A stretch of DNA of 64,000 nt from JAMHWF01 sp964371405 (lineage in GTDB: Bacteria > Pseudomonadota > Gammaproteobacteria > Burkholderiales > Burkholderiaceae_C): positions 35,441-99,440 of the forward strand of contig CAYJLV010000011.1 of assembly GCA_964371405.1 (NCBI GenBank), read 5' to 3'. Below are positions 1-7,734 of the stretch, piece by piece; positions within the stretch are counted from its first letter, which is position 1, and the number at the start of each line of letters is the position of its first letter. The notes under the pieces are model-generated. The model was not told the DNA's origin. It saw nothing but the letters and a program-made list of their open reading frames with translations, and made no database searches. The position numbers and the translations under genes were made by a program.

Positions 1-328
1 GCAGCGGCTGCAGGTGGCGCGCCAGCACGCCGCCCTCGTCGAGGCCCTGCACCAGCTGGTGCATCGTCAGCAGCGCGTGGATCTCGGGCTCGCTGAACCA
101 TACGCCGGGCAGTTCGTGGCGCACGTCGCGCGCGCCGGCCTGCAGGCGGTAGCCGTTGTCGTCGCGGTCGTAGACGATCGGCGCGTCGAGCCGCGAACGC
201 AGGTACTCGAGGTCGCGCTTCAACGTGGCGCGACTGACGCCGAGCTCGTCGAGCAACGCGGCGAAGCTGACGCAGCCGCGGTTGCGGATCAGCGTCTCGA
301 TCTTGTAGAAGCGCTCGGTGCGGTCCAT
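1..328 (-). CDS. WYL/HTH transcriptional regulator, N-terminal part (cut by window edge)
   Basis: The 109 visible residues begin MDRTERFYKIETLIRNRG and continue with a winged helix-turn-helix of the HTH_11 type (FAALLDELGVSRATLKRDLEYL, about residues 20-42). Next comes the beta-hairpin segment in which such proteins read a 'gYrL' motif (NGYRL) before the WYL ligand-binding domain, which lies outside the window. The family is YafY-like: DNA-binding regulators, often repressors, that sense nucleic-acid or nucleotide ligands through WYL. The ATG shares one base with the TGA of the upstream ATPase gene, so the two are translationally coupled and probably cotranscribed. The family call is secure; the target is unknown. 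Confidence 0.85.
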   Translation of the reverse strand, partial: MDRTERFYKIETLIRNRGCVSFAALLDELGVSRATLKRDLEYLRSRLDAPIVYDRDDNGYRLQAGARDVRHELPGVWFSEPEIHALLTMHQLVQGLDEGGVLARHLQPL

Positions 329-1497
329 CAGGGCTCCCGCAGGGCCAGCAGCGCGTCGCGCCAGTGCGCGGCCATCGCGCCGCCGACCGTTTGGTTGCCC
401 GGCGCCGCGCTGATCAGCAGGCCCGTGCCGCGCCGCGCCTGCGCCGCGTGGCGCTGCCAGGTCTCGAGGCTGCGCAGCCATTCGGGCTGGAATGTCGCGC
501 CCGACTTCATCTCGATGGGCCACAGCTCGCCGGCGCGCTCGACGAGCAGGTCGACCTCGTTGCCTATGTTGTCGCGCCAGAAGTACATGGCGTTGCCGAC
601 GCCGTGGTTGCGGCAGTACTTCAGGTACTCGGTGACGAGCAGGTTCTCGAACAGCGCGCCGCGCATCGGGTGCGTGTTCATCGCCGCGGCGTCGGTCACG
701 CCGAGCAGCCAGGCGGCGAGGCCCGTGTCGTGAAAGTAGAGCTTGGGCGTCTTGACCAGCCGCTTGCCGAAGTTCGTGTGATACGGCGGCAGGCGGAACA
801 CGACGTAGCTCGCCTCCAGCACGGCGAGCCAGTCGCGCGCCGTGGTCTGCGCGATGCCCAGGTCGCCGGCCAGCGCGTTGAGGTTGAGCAGCTGGCCGGT
901 GCGCGCCGCCATCATGCGCATGCAGCGCTGGAACAGCAGCAGGTCGGCGACGCGGCTGATCTGGCGCACGTCGCGCTCGACGTAGGTGGCGACGTAGCCG
1001 GCGTGCCATTCGGCGTGCGGCACGTCGCGGTCGAACAGCGCCGGGTAGGCGCCGGTGACGAGGCACTCGTCGAGGCTCATGCGCGCGAAGCGCTGCGGCG
1101 CCTCGGCATAGGCCAGCGGCAGCAACTCCAGGTAGCCGGCGCGCCCGGCCAGGCTCTGGCTGACGGCTTGCGACAGCAGCAGGTTCTGCGAGCCGGCGAG
1201 CACCCAGCGGCCCATGCCGCGCCCGGCGTCGACCGCCGTCTGCAGGTACGACAGCAGCTGCGGCACGCGCTGCACCTCGTCGACGACGACACCGCCTGCG
1301 TGCTGCGCGAGAAAGCCGCGCGGGTCGGCAGCGACCCGCTCGCGCACGTCCGGGTCTTCGAGCGAGACCCAGGCGTGGCCGGGGAACGCCGCGCGCGCCA
1401 GCGTCGTCTTGCCCGACTGGCGCGGCCCCGTCAGCACGACGACCGGGAAGCCGCGCGCGAGACGCAGCAGCCGGGCGAGGGCATGGCGCCCGATCAC
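328..1497 (-). CDS. AAA ATPase with C-terminal DUF4143 domain
   Basis: A 389-residue protein of the ATP-binding AAA_14/DUF4143 family. The Walker A motif GPRQSGKTT is at residues 24-32 and a Walker B-like VVVDE at about 70-74. A sensor-like 'LAGSQN' segment follows, and the C-terminal DUF4143 part contains YFHDTGLAAWLLG and the DUF4143-type nuclease-fold signature FWRDNIGNEVDLLVE with a later EMKSG. That E-V-D...E-x-K pattern resembles the PD-(D/E)XK core seen in these proteins. The biological role of the family is poorly known; members are scattered and often next to mobile or toxin-like loci. Here the gene is coupled through a TGATG overlap to a WYL regulator. The ATG at 1497 is the first in frame. 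Confidence 0.85.
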   Translation of the reverse strand: MIGRHALARLLRLARGFPVVVLTGPRQSGKTTLARAAFPGHAWVSLEDPDVRERVAADPRGFLAQHAGGVVVDEVQRVPQLLSYLQTAVDAGRGMGRWVLAGSQNLLLSQAVSQSLAGRAGYLELLPLAYAEAPQRFARMSLDECLVTGAYPALFDRDVPHAEWHAGYVATYVERDVRQISRVADLLLFQRCMRMMAARTGQLLNLNALAGDLGIAQTTARDWLAVLEASYVVFRLPPYHTNFGKRLVKTPKLYFHDTGLAAWLLGVTDAAAMNTHPMRGALFENLLVTEYLKYCRNHGVGNAMYFWRDNIGNEVDLLVERAGELWPIEMKSGATFQPEWLRSLETWQRHAAQARRGTGLLISAAPGNQTVGGAMAAHWRDALLALREP

Positions 1498-1553
1498 AGA
1501 TTTGCTGTTTCAGCTTTCATTGCTGAAATTGTAAACCCGGCGTGGCGCTGCAC

Positions 1554-1823
1554 CTACTTGTAGGTGACGCGCGACTTCGGCACGCCGTAGGTGTCGCCGT
1601 CCTGGAACCACATCCAGACGTGGTCGTGCAGCTCGAACCAGCAGCCGCGCACGGGGCCGTTCGCGTCGAGGTAGAGCGCCGAGGCCGTGCCCTGCGGGCA
1701 GTCGCGCCGGTCGTCGAATAGCACGATCCCGGCGCCGTTGCCGGCGATGCTGCCGATCTCCCGCGCCGCGGCGGCGCCGGCGAAGATCGCGGCGAAGGCG
1801 AACAGGGCGGCGTGCTTCGTCAT
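1554..1823 (-). CDS. Small exported protein of unknown function
   Basis: An 89-residue protein with a clear Sec signal peptide (MTKHAALFAFAAIFAGAAAA, cleavage probably after the AAA-A run). The mature part of about 70 residues carries two cysteines (DCPQ and GCWF) that could form a disulphide in the periplasm, and is rich in aromatic residues (FELHDHVWMWFQDG). I do not recognise the family. It reads away from the HNH-like gene at 2008 and ends 56 bases beyond the start of the ATPase gene, so it could be the first gene of a leftward transcript, but no promoter is obvious. Confidence 0.6.
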   Translation of the reverse strand: MTKHAALFAFAAIFAGAAAAREIGSIAGNGAGIVLFDDRRDCPQGTASALYLDANGPVRGCWFELHDHVWMWFQDGDTYGVPKSRVTYK

Positions 1824-2007
1824 CGGAGTTCATTGTCCTTCATGCCTGCACAGCGACGCGACGCCGGCCGACAGGCGCCGCCGCCAGCCGCACGCTGCCG
1901 CCGGGCCTGCCGGGCGCGGGCCGGCACGGCAGGCTCACGCCATGAGCCACCGGCTTTCGACACTGGGTGTGCCGGGGTCGTCCCGGTGTCGCCCGAAGGA
2001 AGCCGCC

Positions 2008-3192
2008 ATGTCCGCCACCGCCCCGCTGCCCACCACCGCCCCGCTGCCTGTCGCCGTCCCGCAAGCCACCCCGCCCGCCCGCGCCCCGCGAGCGATCTCG
2101 CCTGCCGGCTGCGCCTTCGAGGCCGCCGGCTTCGAGATCGGCTGGGACCACGCCCACCACCGCGTCGTGCCGCCGGCCGAACATCTGCACGCCGACCATC
2201 CGGTGCGCCAGGGCTGGCAGGCCGGCCAGGCCGTGTTCGGTGCACGCACGCTGCGCGCCACGCCGCAGGTGCGCAAGTGGCTGCAACTGCGCCTGAACGC
2301 CTGGCTGCGCGGGCGCACCTTCGAGGGCGTGCAGGTCACACCGCATTTCCTCAAGCAGATCGAGGCGTCCGTATGCCCGATCACGCGCGAGACGCTGACG
2401 CATGCGACCGGCCTGCCGGGCGACGCATCGGTCGACCGCGTCAACAACGACGCCGGCTACGCCGCCGGCAACCTGGCGGTGATGAGCGTGCGCGCCAACG
2501 CCGCGAAGTCGGGCTACGGCTGGGACGACGCGCTCGGCTTCGTGCAGCAGATCGAGCGCGGCGCGCTCGGGCAGATCGACGGCCTCGATGCCGCTGCCTG
2601 GTCGCGGCTGGCCGTGCTGATGTCGTTCACAACGCCGCTGGCGCACGAGCAGGCCGCCTGCCTGCCGCTGCTCGTGCTGCCGCCGAACCGGCTGCGCCTG
2701 CTCAACGCCGTGCAGGCGCTGCAGGTGCTGCTGACGCTGCAGTTCACGCGCCCGCACGCCGGCCGCCGCATCGCCGAACTGGCCGCCGCGATGCCGGACG
2801 CCGATGCGCGCACCGCGTATCAGGTCTTCATGCACACGCTCCTGGCGCGCCGCGTCGCGGCCGGTCCGCAGATCGAAGGCGCCGCGCTGCGCCGCGCGCT
2901 GGAAGACGCCTGGACGCACCCGCTCGTCGTGCGCCGCTGGCAGCGCCTCGCGCTGCGCCTGACGGCAGCCGACTGCGAACGCCTGGTCGAGCGCGCCTGC
3001 CGCCGCGGCCTGGCCGGCCGCGACTGCCGCTGGCTGCCGCTGGCCGCGGCGACCGAGGGCTGGGCGTTGGAGACGCGGGGCTATGTGGCCGGGAGCGCCG
3101 TCCGCGCCCCGGCCGCGTCGCAAGTCGCGCCGCAACCGTCCGCGGTGCGGCTGCAGCCGCCCGCGCCGCCGCAGGCCGTGCTGTTCGCTTGA
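2008..3192 (+). CDS. HNH-like hypothetical protein
   Basis: A 394-residue protein. The ATG at 2008 is chosen because it follows a GAAGGAAG ribosome-binding site; an open frame further upstream lies antisense to the small exported gene. After a low-complexity Ala/Pro leader (residues 1-35), residues 123-167 read CPITRE...SVDRVNNDAGYAAGN...N..K. This is the DR-N-x3-GY-x2-GN-x8-N-x2-K arrangement of HNH/homing-endonuclease-like zinc folds, although only one Cys of the usual pairs is evident. The remaining 220 residues are helical and unrecognised, ending in a Pro/Ala-rich tail. Function is unknown. The stop codon nearly abuts the convergent parE stop, with TGA and TCA inside a 10-bp palindrome at 3190-3199. 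Confidence 0.7.
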   Translation: MSATAPLPTTAPLPVAVPQATPPARAPRAISPAGCAFEAAGFEIGWDHAHHRVVPPAEHLHADHPVRQGWQAGQAVFGARTLRATPQVRKWLQLRLNAWLRGRTFEGVQVTPHFLKQIEASVCPITRETLTHATGLPGDASVDRVNNDAGYAAGNLAVMSVRANAAKSGYGWDDALGFVQQIERGALGQIDGLDAAAWSRLAVLMSFTTPLAHEQAACLPLLVLPPNRLRLLNAVQALQVLLTLQFTRPHAGRRIAELAAAMPDADARTAYQVFMHTLLARRVAAGPQIEGAALRRALEDAWTHPLVVRRWQRLALRLTAADCERLVERACRRGLAGRDCRWLPLAAATEGWALETRGYVAGSAVRAPAASQVAPQPSAVRLQPPAPPQAVLFA

Positions 3193-3196
3193 GCGC

Positions 3197-5170
3197 TCAG
3201 ACGTCGATCTCGACTTCGTCGGCGCGAGCCTCCATCAGCTCGCGCCGCGACGCGGCCTCGCCCTTGCCCATGAGCTTGTTGAGCGCGCCGGCCGTCTCGC
3301 CGAAGCCGGGTTCGCCGTAGGCCACCTGGAGCAGGCGCCGCGTGTCGGGCGCGAGCGTCGTCTCCCACAACTGCTCGGCGCTCATCTCGCCCAGGCCCTT
3401 GAAGCGGCTGATGCTCCACGCTCCCTCGCGGCAGCCTTCCTTGCGCAGCTTGTCGAGCGTGGCCGTGAGCTCGCCCTCGTCGAGCGCATACATCTTGGCC
3501 GCCGGCTTCCTGCCGCGCGCCGGCGCATCGACGCGAAACAGCGGCGGCTTGGCGACGTAGATGTGCCCCTGCTCGATCAGCCTGGGGAAGTGGCGGAAGA
3601 ACAGCGTCAGCAGCAGCACCTGGATGTGCGAGCCGTCGACGTCGGCGTCGGAGAGGATGCAGACCTTGCCGTAGCGCAGGCCCGTGAGATCGGGCGCGTC
3701 GTTCTCGCCGTGCGGGTCGACGCCGATCGCGACGGCGATGTCGTGGATCTCGTTGTTGGCGAACAGGCGGTCGCGCTCGACCTCCCACGAGTTGAGCACC
3801 TTGCCGCGCAGCGGCAGCACCGCCTGCGTCTCCTTGTCGCGGCCCATCTTGGCGCTGCCGCCGGCCGAGTCGCCCTCGACGAGAAAGAGTTCGTTGAGCG
3901 CAATGTCGCGGCTCTCGCAGTCCGTCAGCTTGCCGGGCAGCACGGCGACGCCCGAGCCCTTGCGCTTCTCCACCTTCTGGCTCGCGCGCTGGCGCGTCTG
4001 CGCCTGTCGGATCACCAGCTCGGCGAGCTTCTTGCCGTGCTCGACGTGCTGGTTGAGCCACAGCTCGAGCGGCGGCTTGGCGTACGACGACACCAGGCGC
4101 AGCGCGTCGCGCGAATTGAGCCGCTCCTTGATCTGGCCCTGGAACTGCGGGTCGAGCACCTTGGCTGACAGCACGAACGATGCGCGCGAGAACACGTCGT
4201 CGGGCATCAGCTTGACGCCCTTGGGCAGCAGCGAGTGCATCTCGATGAAGGCCTTGATCGCGCCGAACAGCCCCTCCTTCAGCCCGGCTTCGTGCGTGCC
4301 GCCGGCCACCGTGGGGATCAGGTTGACGTAGCTCTCGCGCACCGGCGCGCCGTCTTCCGTGAAGGCCACGCACCACGCGGCGCCCTCGCCTTCGGCGAAG
4401 TTCTCGCTCTCGCCGTCGCTCGCGTACTGCTCGCCTTCAAACAGCGGGATCAGCGGGTCGGCCGGCAGCGTCTGCATCAGGTAGTCGCGCAGGCCGCCCT
4501 TGTAGGCCCAAGTCTGCGTCTCGCCCGACTTTGCGACCGTGAGCGTGACGGTGACGCCGGGCATCAGCACGGCCTTGCTGCGCAGCAGGTGCGTGAGTTC
4601 CGCCTTCGGCAGCTCGGCGCTGTCGAAATATTTCGCGTCGGGCCACACGCGCACCGTCGTGCCCTGCTTGCGGTCGCCAGCCGCGGCCTTGCGTGTCTTC
4701 AGCGGCTCGACCACGTCGCCGCCGGCGAACGCCAGCGTCGCGACCTGGCCTTCGCGGTAGACGGTGACCTCGAGCCGCTTCGCGAGCGCATTGGTGACGC
4801 TCACGCCCACGCCGTGCAGGCCGCCCGAGAAGCTGTAGGCGCCGCCCGCGCCCTTGTCGAACTTGCCGCCGGCGTGCAGTCGCGTGAACACGATCTCGAC
4901 GACGGACACCTGTTCCTCGGGGTGCAGGCCGAACGGGATGCCGCGGCCGTCGTCCTCGACGCCGACCGAGCCGTCGGCATGCAGCGTCAGCGCGATGCGC
5001 CGGCCGTGGCCGGCGAGCGCTTCGTCGGCCGCGTTGTCGAGCACCTCCTGCACGACGTGCAGCGGGTTGTCGGTGCGGGTGTACATGCCCGGGCGCTGCT
5101 TGACGGGCTCGAGACCCTTCAAGACGCGGATCGAGGCCTCGGCGTAACTGCTGGAAGCTTTGGTGGCCAT
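3197..5170 (-). CDS. parE: DNA topoisomerase IV subunit B
   Basis: A 657-residue type IIA topoisomerase ATPase subunit that with ParC decatenates replicated chromosomes. GHKL ATPase motifs are present in order: EVLDNAADEAL, DDGRGIP and GGLHGVGVSVTNAL. The transducer domain follows, and then the TOPRIM domain with LFLVEGDSAGGSAK, the PLRGKVLN hinge and LSDADVDGSHI (metal-binding D-x-D). The protein ends with the usual ParE helical tail. Its length (about 650) and the opening 'SYAEASIRVLKGLEPVKQRPGMY' block fit ParE rather than GyrB. I chose the start MATKASS at 5170, which matches the family N-terminus, over two further upstream ATGs (5206, 5215). No parC is in the window, which is common in this group. 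Confidence 0.96.
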   Translation of the reverse strand: MATKASSSYAEASIRVLKGLEPVKQRPGMYTRTDNPLHVVQEVLDNAADEALAGHGRRIALTLHADGSVGVEDDGRGIPFGLHPEEQVSVVEIVFTRLHAGGKFDKGAGGAYSFSGGLHGVGVSVTNALAKRLEVTVYREGQVATLAFAGGDVVEPLKTRKAAAGDRKQGTTVRVWPDAKYFDSAELPKAELTHLLRSKAVLMPGVTVTLTVAKSGETQTWAYKGGLRDYLMQTLPADPLIPLFEGEQYASDGESENFAEGEGAAWCVAFTEDGAPVRESYVNLIPTVAGGTHEAGLKEGLFGAIKAFIEMHSLLPKGVKLMPDDVFSRASFVLSAKVLDPQFQGQIKERLNSRDALRLVSSYAKPPLELWLNQHVEHGKKLAELVIRQAQTRQRASQKVEKRKGSGVAVLPGKLTDCESRDIALNELFLVEGDSAGGSAKMGRDKETQAVLPLRGKVLNSWEVERDRLFANNEIHDIAVAIGVDPHGENDAPDLTGLRYGKVCILSDADVDGSHIQVLLLTLFFRHFPRLIEQGHIYVAKPPLFRVDAPARGRKPAAKMYALDEGELTATLDKLRKEGCREGAWSISRFKGLGEMSAEQLWETTLAPDTRRLLQVAYGEPGFGETAGALNKLMGKGEAASRRELMEARADEVEIDV

Positions 5171-5249
5171 GGGCGGGGATTCTAGGAGCCTTGAAAAGGT
5201 GGCCATGGGCTCCATCTGCCATCCAAATGGAATCCATCAGGAAGGAATC

Positions 5250-5660
5250 GTGAGCACAGAACTCGTCAGCAAGACAGCCGATACCGAGAAAGTCAGCATC
5301 AACCTGGGCGTCGTCGATCTCGGCCAGATCGACCTGCTGGTGCAGGAGCGCTTCTATACGAACCGCACCGACTTCATCCGCACGGCGATCCGCAACCAGC
5401 TCGCCGCGCACGCCGATGTCGTGCGGCAGACGGTCTCGCGCAAATCGATCGTTCTGGGGCTGCAACACTATGAGCGCGCCGAACTCGAGCGGCTGCAGGC
5501 CGCCGGGCAGACGCTGCGCATCCGCGTTCTCGGGCTGGCGAGCATTGCCGCCGACGTGCCCCCCGAGCTGGCGCGCGCGACGATCGAATCGGTGCACGTG
5601 CTCGGCGTGCTGCAGGCGAGCCCGGCGGTCAAGGACGCGCTGGCCGGCCGCATCCGCTGA
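5250..5660 (+). CDS. CopG-like ribbon-helix-helix regulator
   Basis: A 136-residue protein starting at a GTG 3 bases after a strong AGGAAGGA site; an ATG-started extension upstream would overlap the parE start. Residues about 15-55 (KVSINLGVVDLGQIDLLV..RFYTNRTDFIRTAIRNQL) form a ribbon-helix-helix DNA-binding unit. The C-terminal 80 residues (LGLQHYERAEL..., LGLASIAADVPPELA) are a conserved extension. In Burkholderiales such proteins commonly precede a PHB-depolymerase-type esterase, as here (13 bases apart), so it probably regulates that gene. It starts 80 bases from the divergent parE start. Confidence 0.8.
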   Translation: MSTELVSKTADTEKVSINLGVVDLGQIDLLVQERFYTNRTDFIRTAIRNQLAAHADVVRQTVSRKSIVLGLQHYERAELERLQAAGQTLRIRVLGLASIAADVPPELARATIESVHVLGVLQASPAVKDALAGRIR

Positions 5661-5673
5661 TCCGGTGTCCCGA

Positions 5674-6807
5674 ATGGACAAGTCGTTGAGCGAGAGGATG
5701 CGCGACGCGCTGCGGCTGACCCGCAGCGGGCGCTTGCAGGAGGCCGGCGCGGCGATCCAGCGCGCGCTCGGCGTGGTGCGCACACCCGCCGCGGCCGACG
5801 ACCCGCCGCGCCACGCCGACGACGCGAATGTGATCGATGTCGAGGCCCGCGTCGTCGCGGAGGATGGCGCCCCGGCCGGCGCGCCTGCGTCCGGCCCCGC
5901 GACCACGGCCGCGGCGTCCGGGCGCTTCGTCGACGGCTCGTTCGCCAATGCCGCGGGACAGCGCGCCTACAAGCTCTACATCCCGGGCAACATGCGCGAG
6001 CGGCCGCTGCCGCTCGTCGTGATGCTGCACGGCTGCACGCAGGGCCCCGACGATTTCGCGGCCGGCACGCGCATGAACGAACTGGCCGAGCGCGACGGCA
6101 TCTTCGTGCTCTACCCCGCGCAGACGAAGTCGGCCAACCCGAACGGCTGCTGGAACTGGTTTCACCGCGGCCACCAGCAGCGCGGTCGCGGCGAGCCGTC
6201 GATCATCGCCGACATGACGCGCGAGATCATCGCCACGCATCCCGTCGACGCCAAGCGCGTCTACGTCGCCGGCCTGTCGGCCGGCGGCGCGATGGCGGCG
6301 ATCCTGGCCGGTACCTACCCCGAGCTGTACGCCGCCGTCGGCGTGCATTCGGGCCTGGCGCACGGCGCGGCTCACGACGTGGTGTCGGCGTTCGCCGCGA
6401 TGCGCGACGGCCCGGCCGGTGCGCGGCGTGCGGGCCGGCGTGCGCGCAGCGCCGTGCCGACCATCGTGTTCCACGGCGACCGCGACACGACGGTGCATCC
6501 GTCCAACGGCGCGCATGTCGCGGCGCAGGCCTGGCCGAGCACGCCGCGCGTCGCCGAGTTGATCGACGACGTGCCCGAAGGAGCCGCATTCCAGGTCGAG
6601 CGCGGCCACGCCGCCGGGGGCCACGCCTACACGCGCTCGATTCACCGCGACGCCGAAGGCCGGCCCACGGGCCTCGAGCACTGGGTCGTGCACGGCGGCG
6701 GCCACGCCTGGTTCGGCGGCAGTCCGGACGGCTCGTACACCGACCCCCAGGGCCCCGATGCGTCGAGCGAAATGCTGTGCTTCTTCGCGCAGCACCGCAG
6801 GGTTTGA
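5674..6807 (+). CDS. PHB depolymerase family esterase (LpqC-like)
   Basis: A 377-residue alpha/beta hydrolase of the Esterase_phd/LpqC type. The oxyanion region is LVVMLHGCTQGPDDFAAGTRMN (about 115-134), the nucleophile elbow GLSAGG has Ser202, and a late HGGGHAWFGG carries the likely catalytic His. GFxWNWF-type elements (CWNWFHRG) are also conserved. Family members hydrolyse short-chain polyhydroxyalkanoate or aryl esters. There is no signal peptide; the N-terminal 85 residues are a charged and Ala/Pro-rich linker beginning MDKSLSERMRDALRLTRSG, typical of the intracellular or non-classical form. Whether the true substrate is PHB cannot be read from sequence. It is probably cotranscribed with the CopG-like regulator. 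Confidence 0.88.
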   Translation: MDKSLSERMRDALRLTRSGRLQEAGAAIQRALGVVRTPAAADDPPRHADDANVIDVEARVVAEDGAPAGAPASGPATTAAASGRFVDGSFANAAGQRAYKLYIPGNMRERPLPLVVMLHGCTQGPDDFAAGTRMNELAERDGIFVLYPAQTKSANPNGCWNWFHRGHQQRGRGEPSIIADMTREIIATHPVDAKRVYVAGLSAGGAMAAILAGTYPELYAAVGVHSGLAHGAAHDVVSAFAAMRDGPAGARRAGRRARSAVPTIVFHGDRDTTVHPSNGAHVAAQAWPSTPRVAELIDDVPEGAAFQVERGHAAGGHAYTRSIHRDAEGRPTGLEHWVVHGGGHAWFGGSPDGSYTDPQGPDASSEMLCFFAQHRRV

Positions 6808-6825
6808 GCCCCGGCGGCGCGCGCG

Positions 6826-7653
6826 TCAGGGGAGGCCGCGCCGCGGCACCGCCTTGCGTGGCCGCACCGCGGCACGCCGCACCGTCGCGGCGGCGTCGAG
6901 TTGCAGTGCCTCGAGCAGCGCCGTGACGCCGAGCTCGAACGTCGCGTCCCACTGCTCGCGCCGGAACACCGGCGCCGCCGCGGCCAGTCGCGGGCATTCG
7001 CGCTCGATGTAGGCGTCGGCGACCGGCTCGGCAGCCGAGGGACCGGCCGCGTAGCCCGCGGTCTCGTCGAGGGCCGCGCCCGTCATGTAGTACCCGATGA
7101 CGCGGAAGTGCCGCGCGGCAAGCGTCGCGTCGGGCACGACGTCCTGGATCAGTTCGAGCACGGTCTCGATGAAGCGCACGCCGGTCGGTGTGTTCAGGCG
7201 ATGCAGCGCCACGAGAGGAAACAGCGCGGGCCAGCGGTGCGCCATCGCGCGGTAGGCGTGCAGCAGTCGGCGGATGCGCTCGAGCGGCGGCAACCCGGGC
7301 GGCGGCATCTCGACCGAGGCGAGGGCGTGGTCGACCAGCGCATCGAGCAGGTGCCGCTTGCTCGGGAAGTGGTGGTAGATGCTCATCGCCTCGCAACCGA
7401 GGCGCTCGCCGAGCTTGCGCGTCGACAGCCCGGCGAGCGTCGCATCGGCCACGAGCTGCAGGGCCGCGTCGACGATGCGCTCGCGCGAGAGGGGCTGCGC
7501 CGCGCCCCCCCGCCCCGAGGGGGGGGTGGCGGGCCGCCGCCCGCGGCGCCCGGGCGGGCCGCCGCGCGGGGGGGGGGGGGGGGGCGGCCGGGCCCCCCCC
7601 CGGGGGGGGGGGGGGGGGGGGCCCCGCGCCGGGCGCGCCGGCTTCGGATCCAT
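6826..7653 (-). CDS. TetR/AcrR family repressor (N-terminus affected by poly-G tract)
   Basis: The gene encodes 275 residues from the ATG at 7653. The TetR helix-turn-helix is intact (SRERIVDAALQLVADATLAGLSTRKLGERLGCEAMSIYHHFPSKRHLLDAL), followed by a TetR_C ligand domain with the family-like YYMTGAALDETAGYA. Before the HTH lies a Pro/Gly/Arg-only stretch of about 55 residues encoded by runs of 17 G, 9 C and 20 G at 7568-7621; this is not normal coding sequence and is probably a base-calling or assembly error. It faces the desaturase/MFS genes across two identical-type palindromes, which are its likely operators, so it should repress both itself and that pair. The ligand is unknown, perhaps a hydrophobic substrate. 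Confidence 0.85.
   Translation of the reverse strand: MDPKPARPARGPPPPPPRGGARPPPPPPPRGGPPGRRGRRPATPPSGRGGAAQPLSRERIVDAALQLVADATLAGLSTRKLGERLGCEAMSIYHHFPSKRHLLDALVDHALASVEMPPPGLPPLERIRRLLHAYRAMAHRWPALFPLVALHRLNTPTGVRFIETVLELIQDVVPDATLAARHFRVIGYYMTGAALDETAGYAAGPSAAEPVADAYIERECPRLAAAAPVFRREQWDATFELGVTALLEALQLDAAATVRRAAVRPRKAVPRRGLP
7568..7621. repeat. Extreme homopolymer tract (G17, C9, G20)
   Basis: Seventeen consecutive G (7568-7584), then a short spacer, nine C (7593-7601) and twenty G (7602-7621). Nothing comparable occurs elsewhere in the window. The flanks (7500-7560) are also unusually rich in C and G runs. The tract lies in the 5' part of the TetR gene and happens to keep its frame open. 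Confidence 0.9.
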
Positions 7654-7655
7654 GC

Positions 7656-7707
7656 TTGACGTTTTACACCGTAAGTCTAAACTTGTCCGCATCACCTTAC
7701 GCCGTAA
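7656..7707 (+). promoter_or_regulatory. Twin TetR operators and promoter of the desaturase operon
   Basis: Two copies of the palindrome TTAC-N3-GTAA (7664-7674, spacer ACC; 7697-7707, spacer GCC) sit 33 bp apart, that is three helical turns, and share the flank GTAAGTCT. A plausible sigma-70 promoter TTGACG (7656-7661) with a 16-bp spacer to TAAACT (7678-7683) has the first palindrome in its spacer and the second just past the start site. Binding of the divergent TetR protein would block both directions. Operator assignment is inferred from position and symmetry. Confidence 0.75.
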
Positions 7708-7734
7708 GTCTCCAACTCGTCCCGGAGGATCACC

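Noticed and set aside
14..1563. Rightward open frames opposite the WYL and ATPase genes
   Set aside because: No motif, low-complexity Arg/Ala/Val content; the opposite strand has Walker motifs and an HTH.
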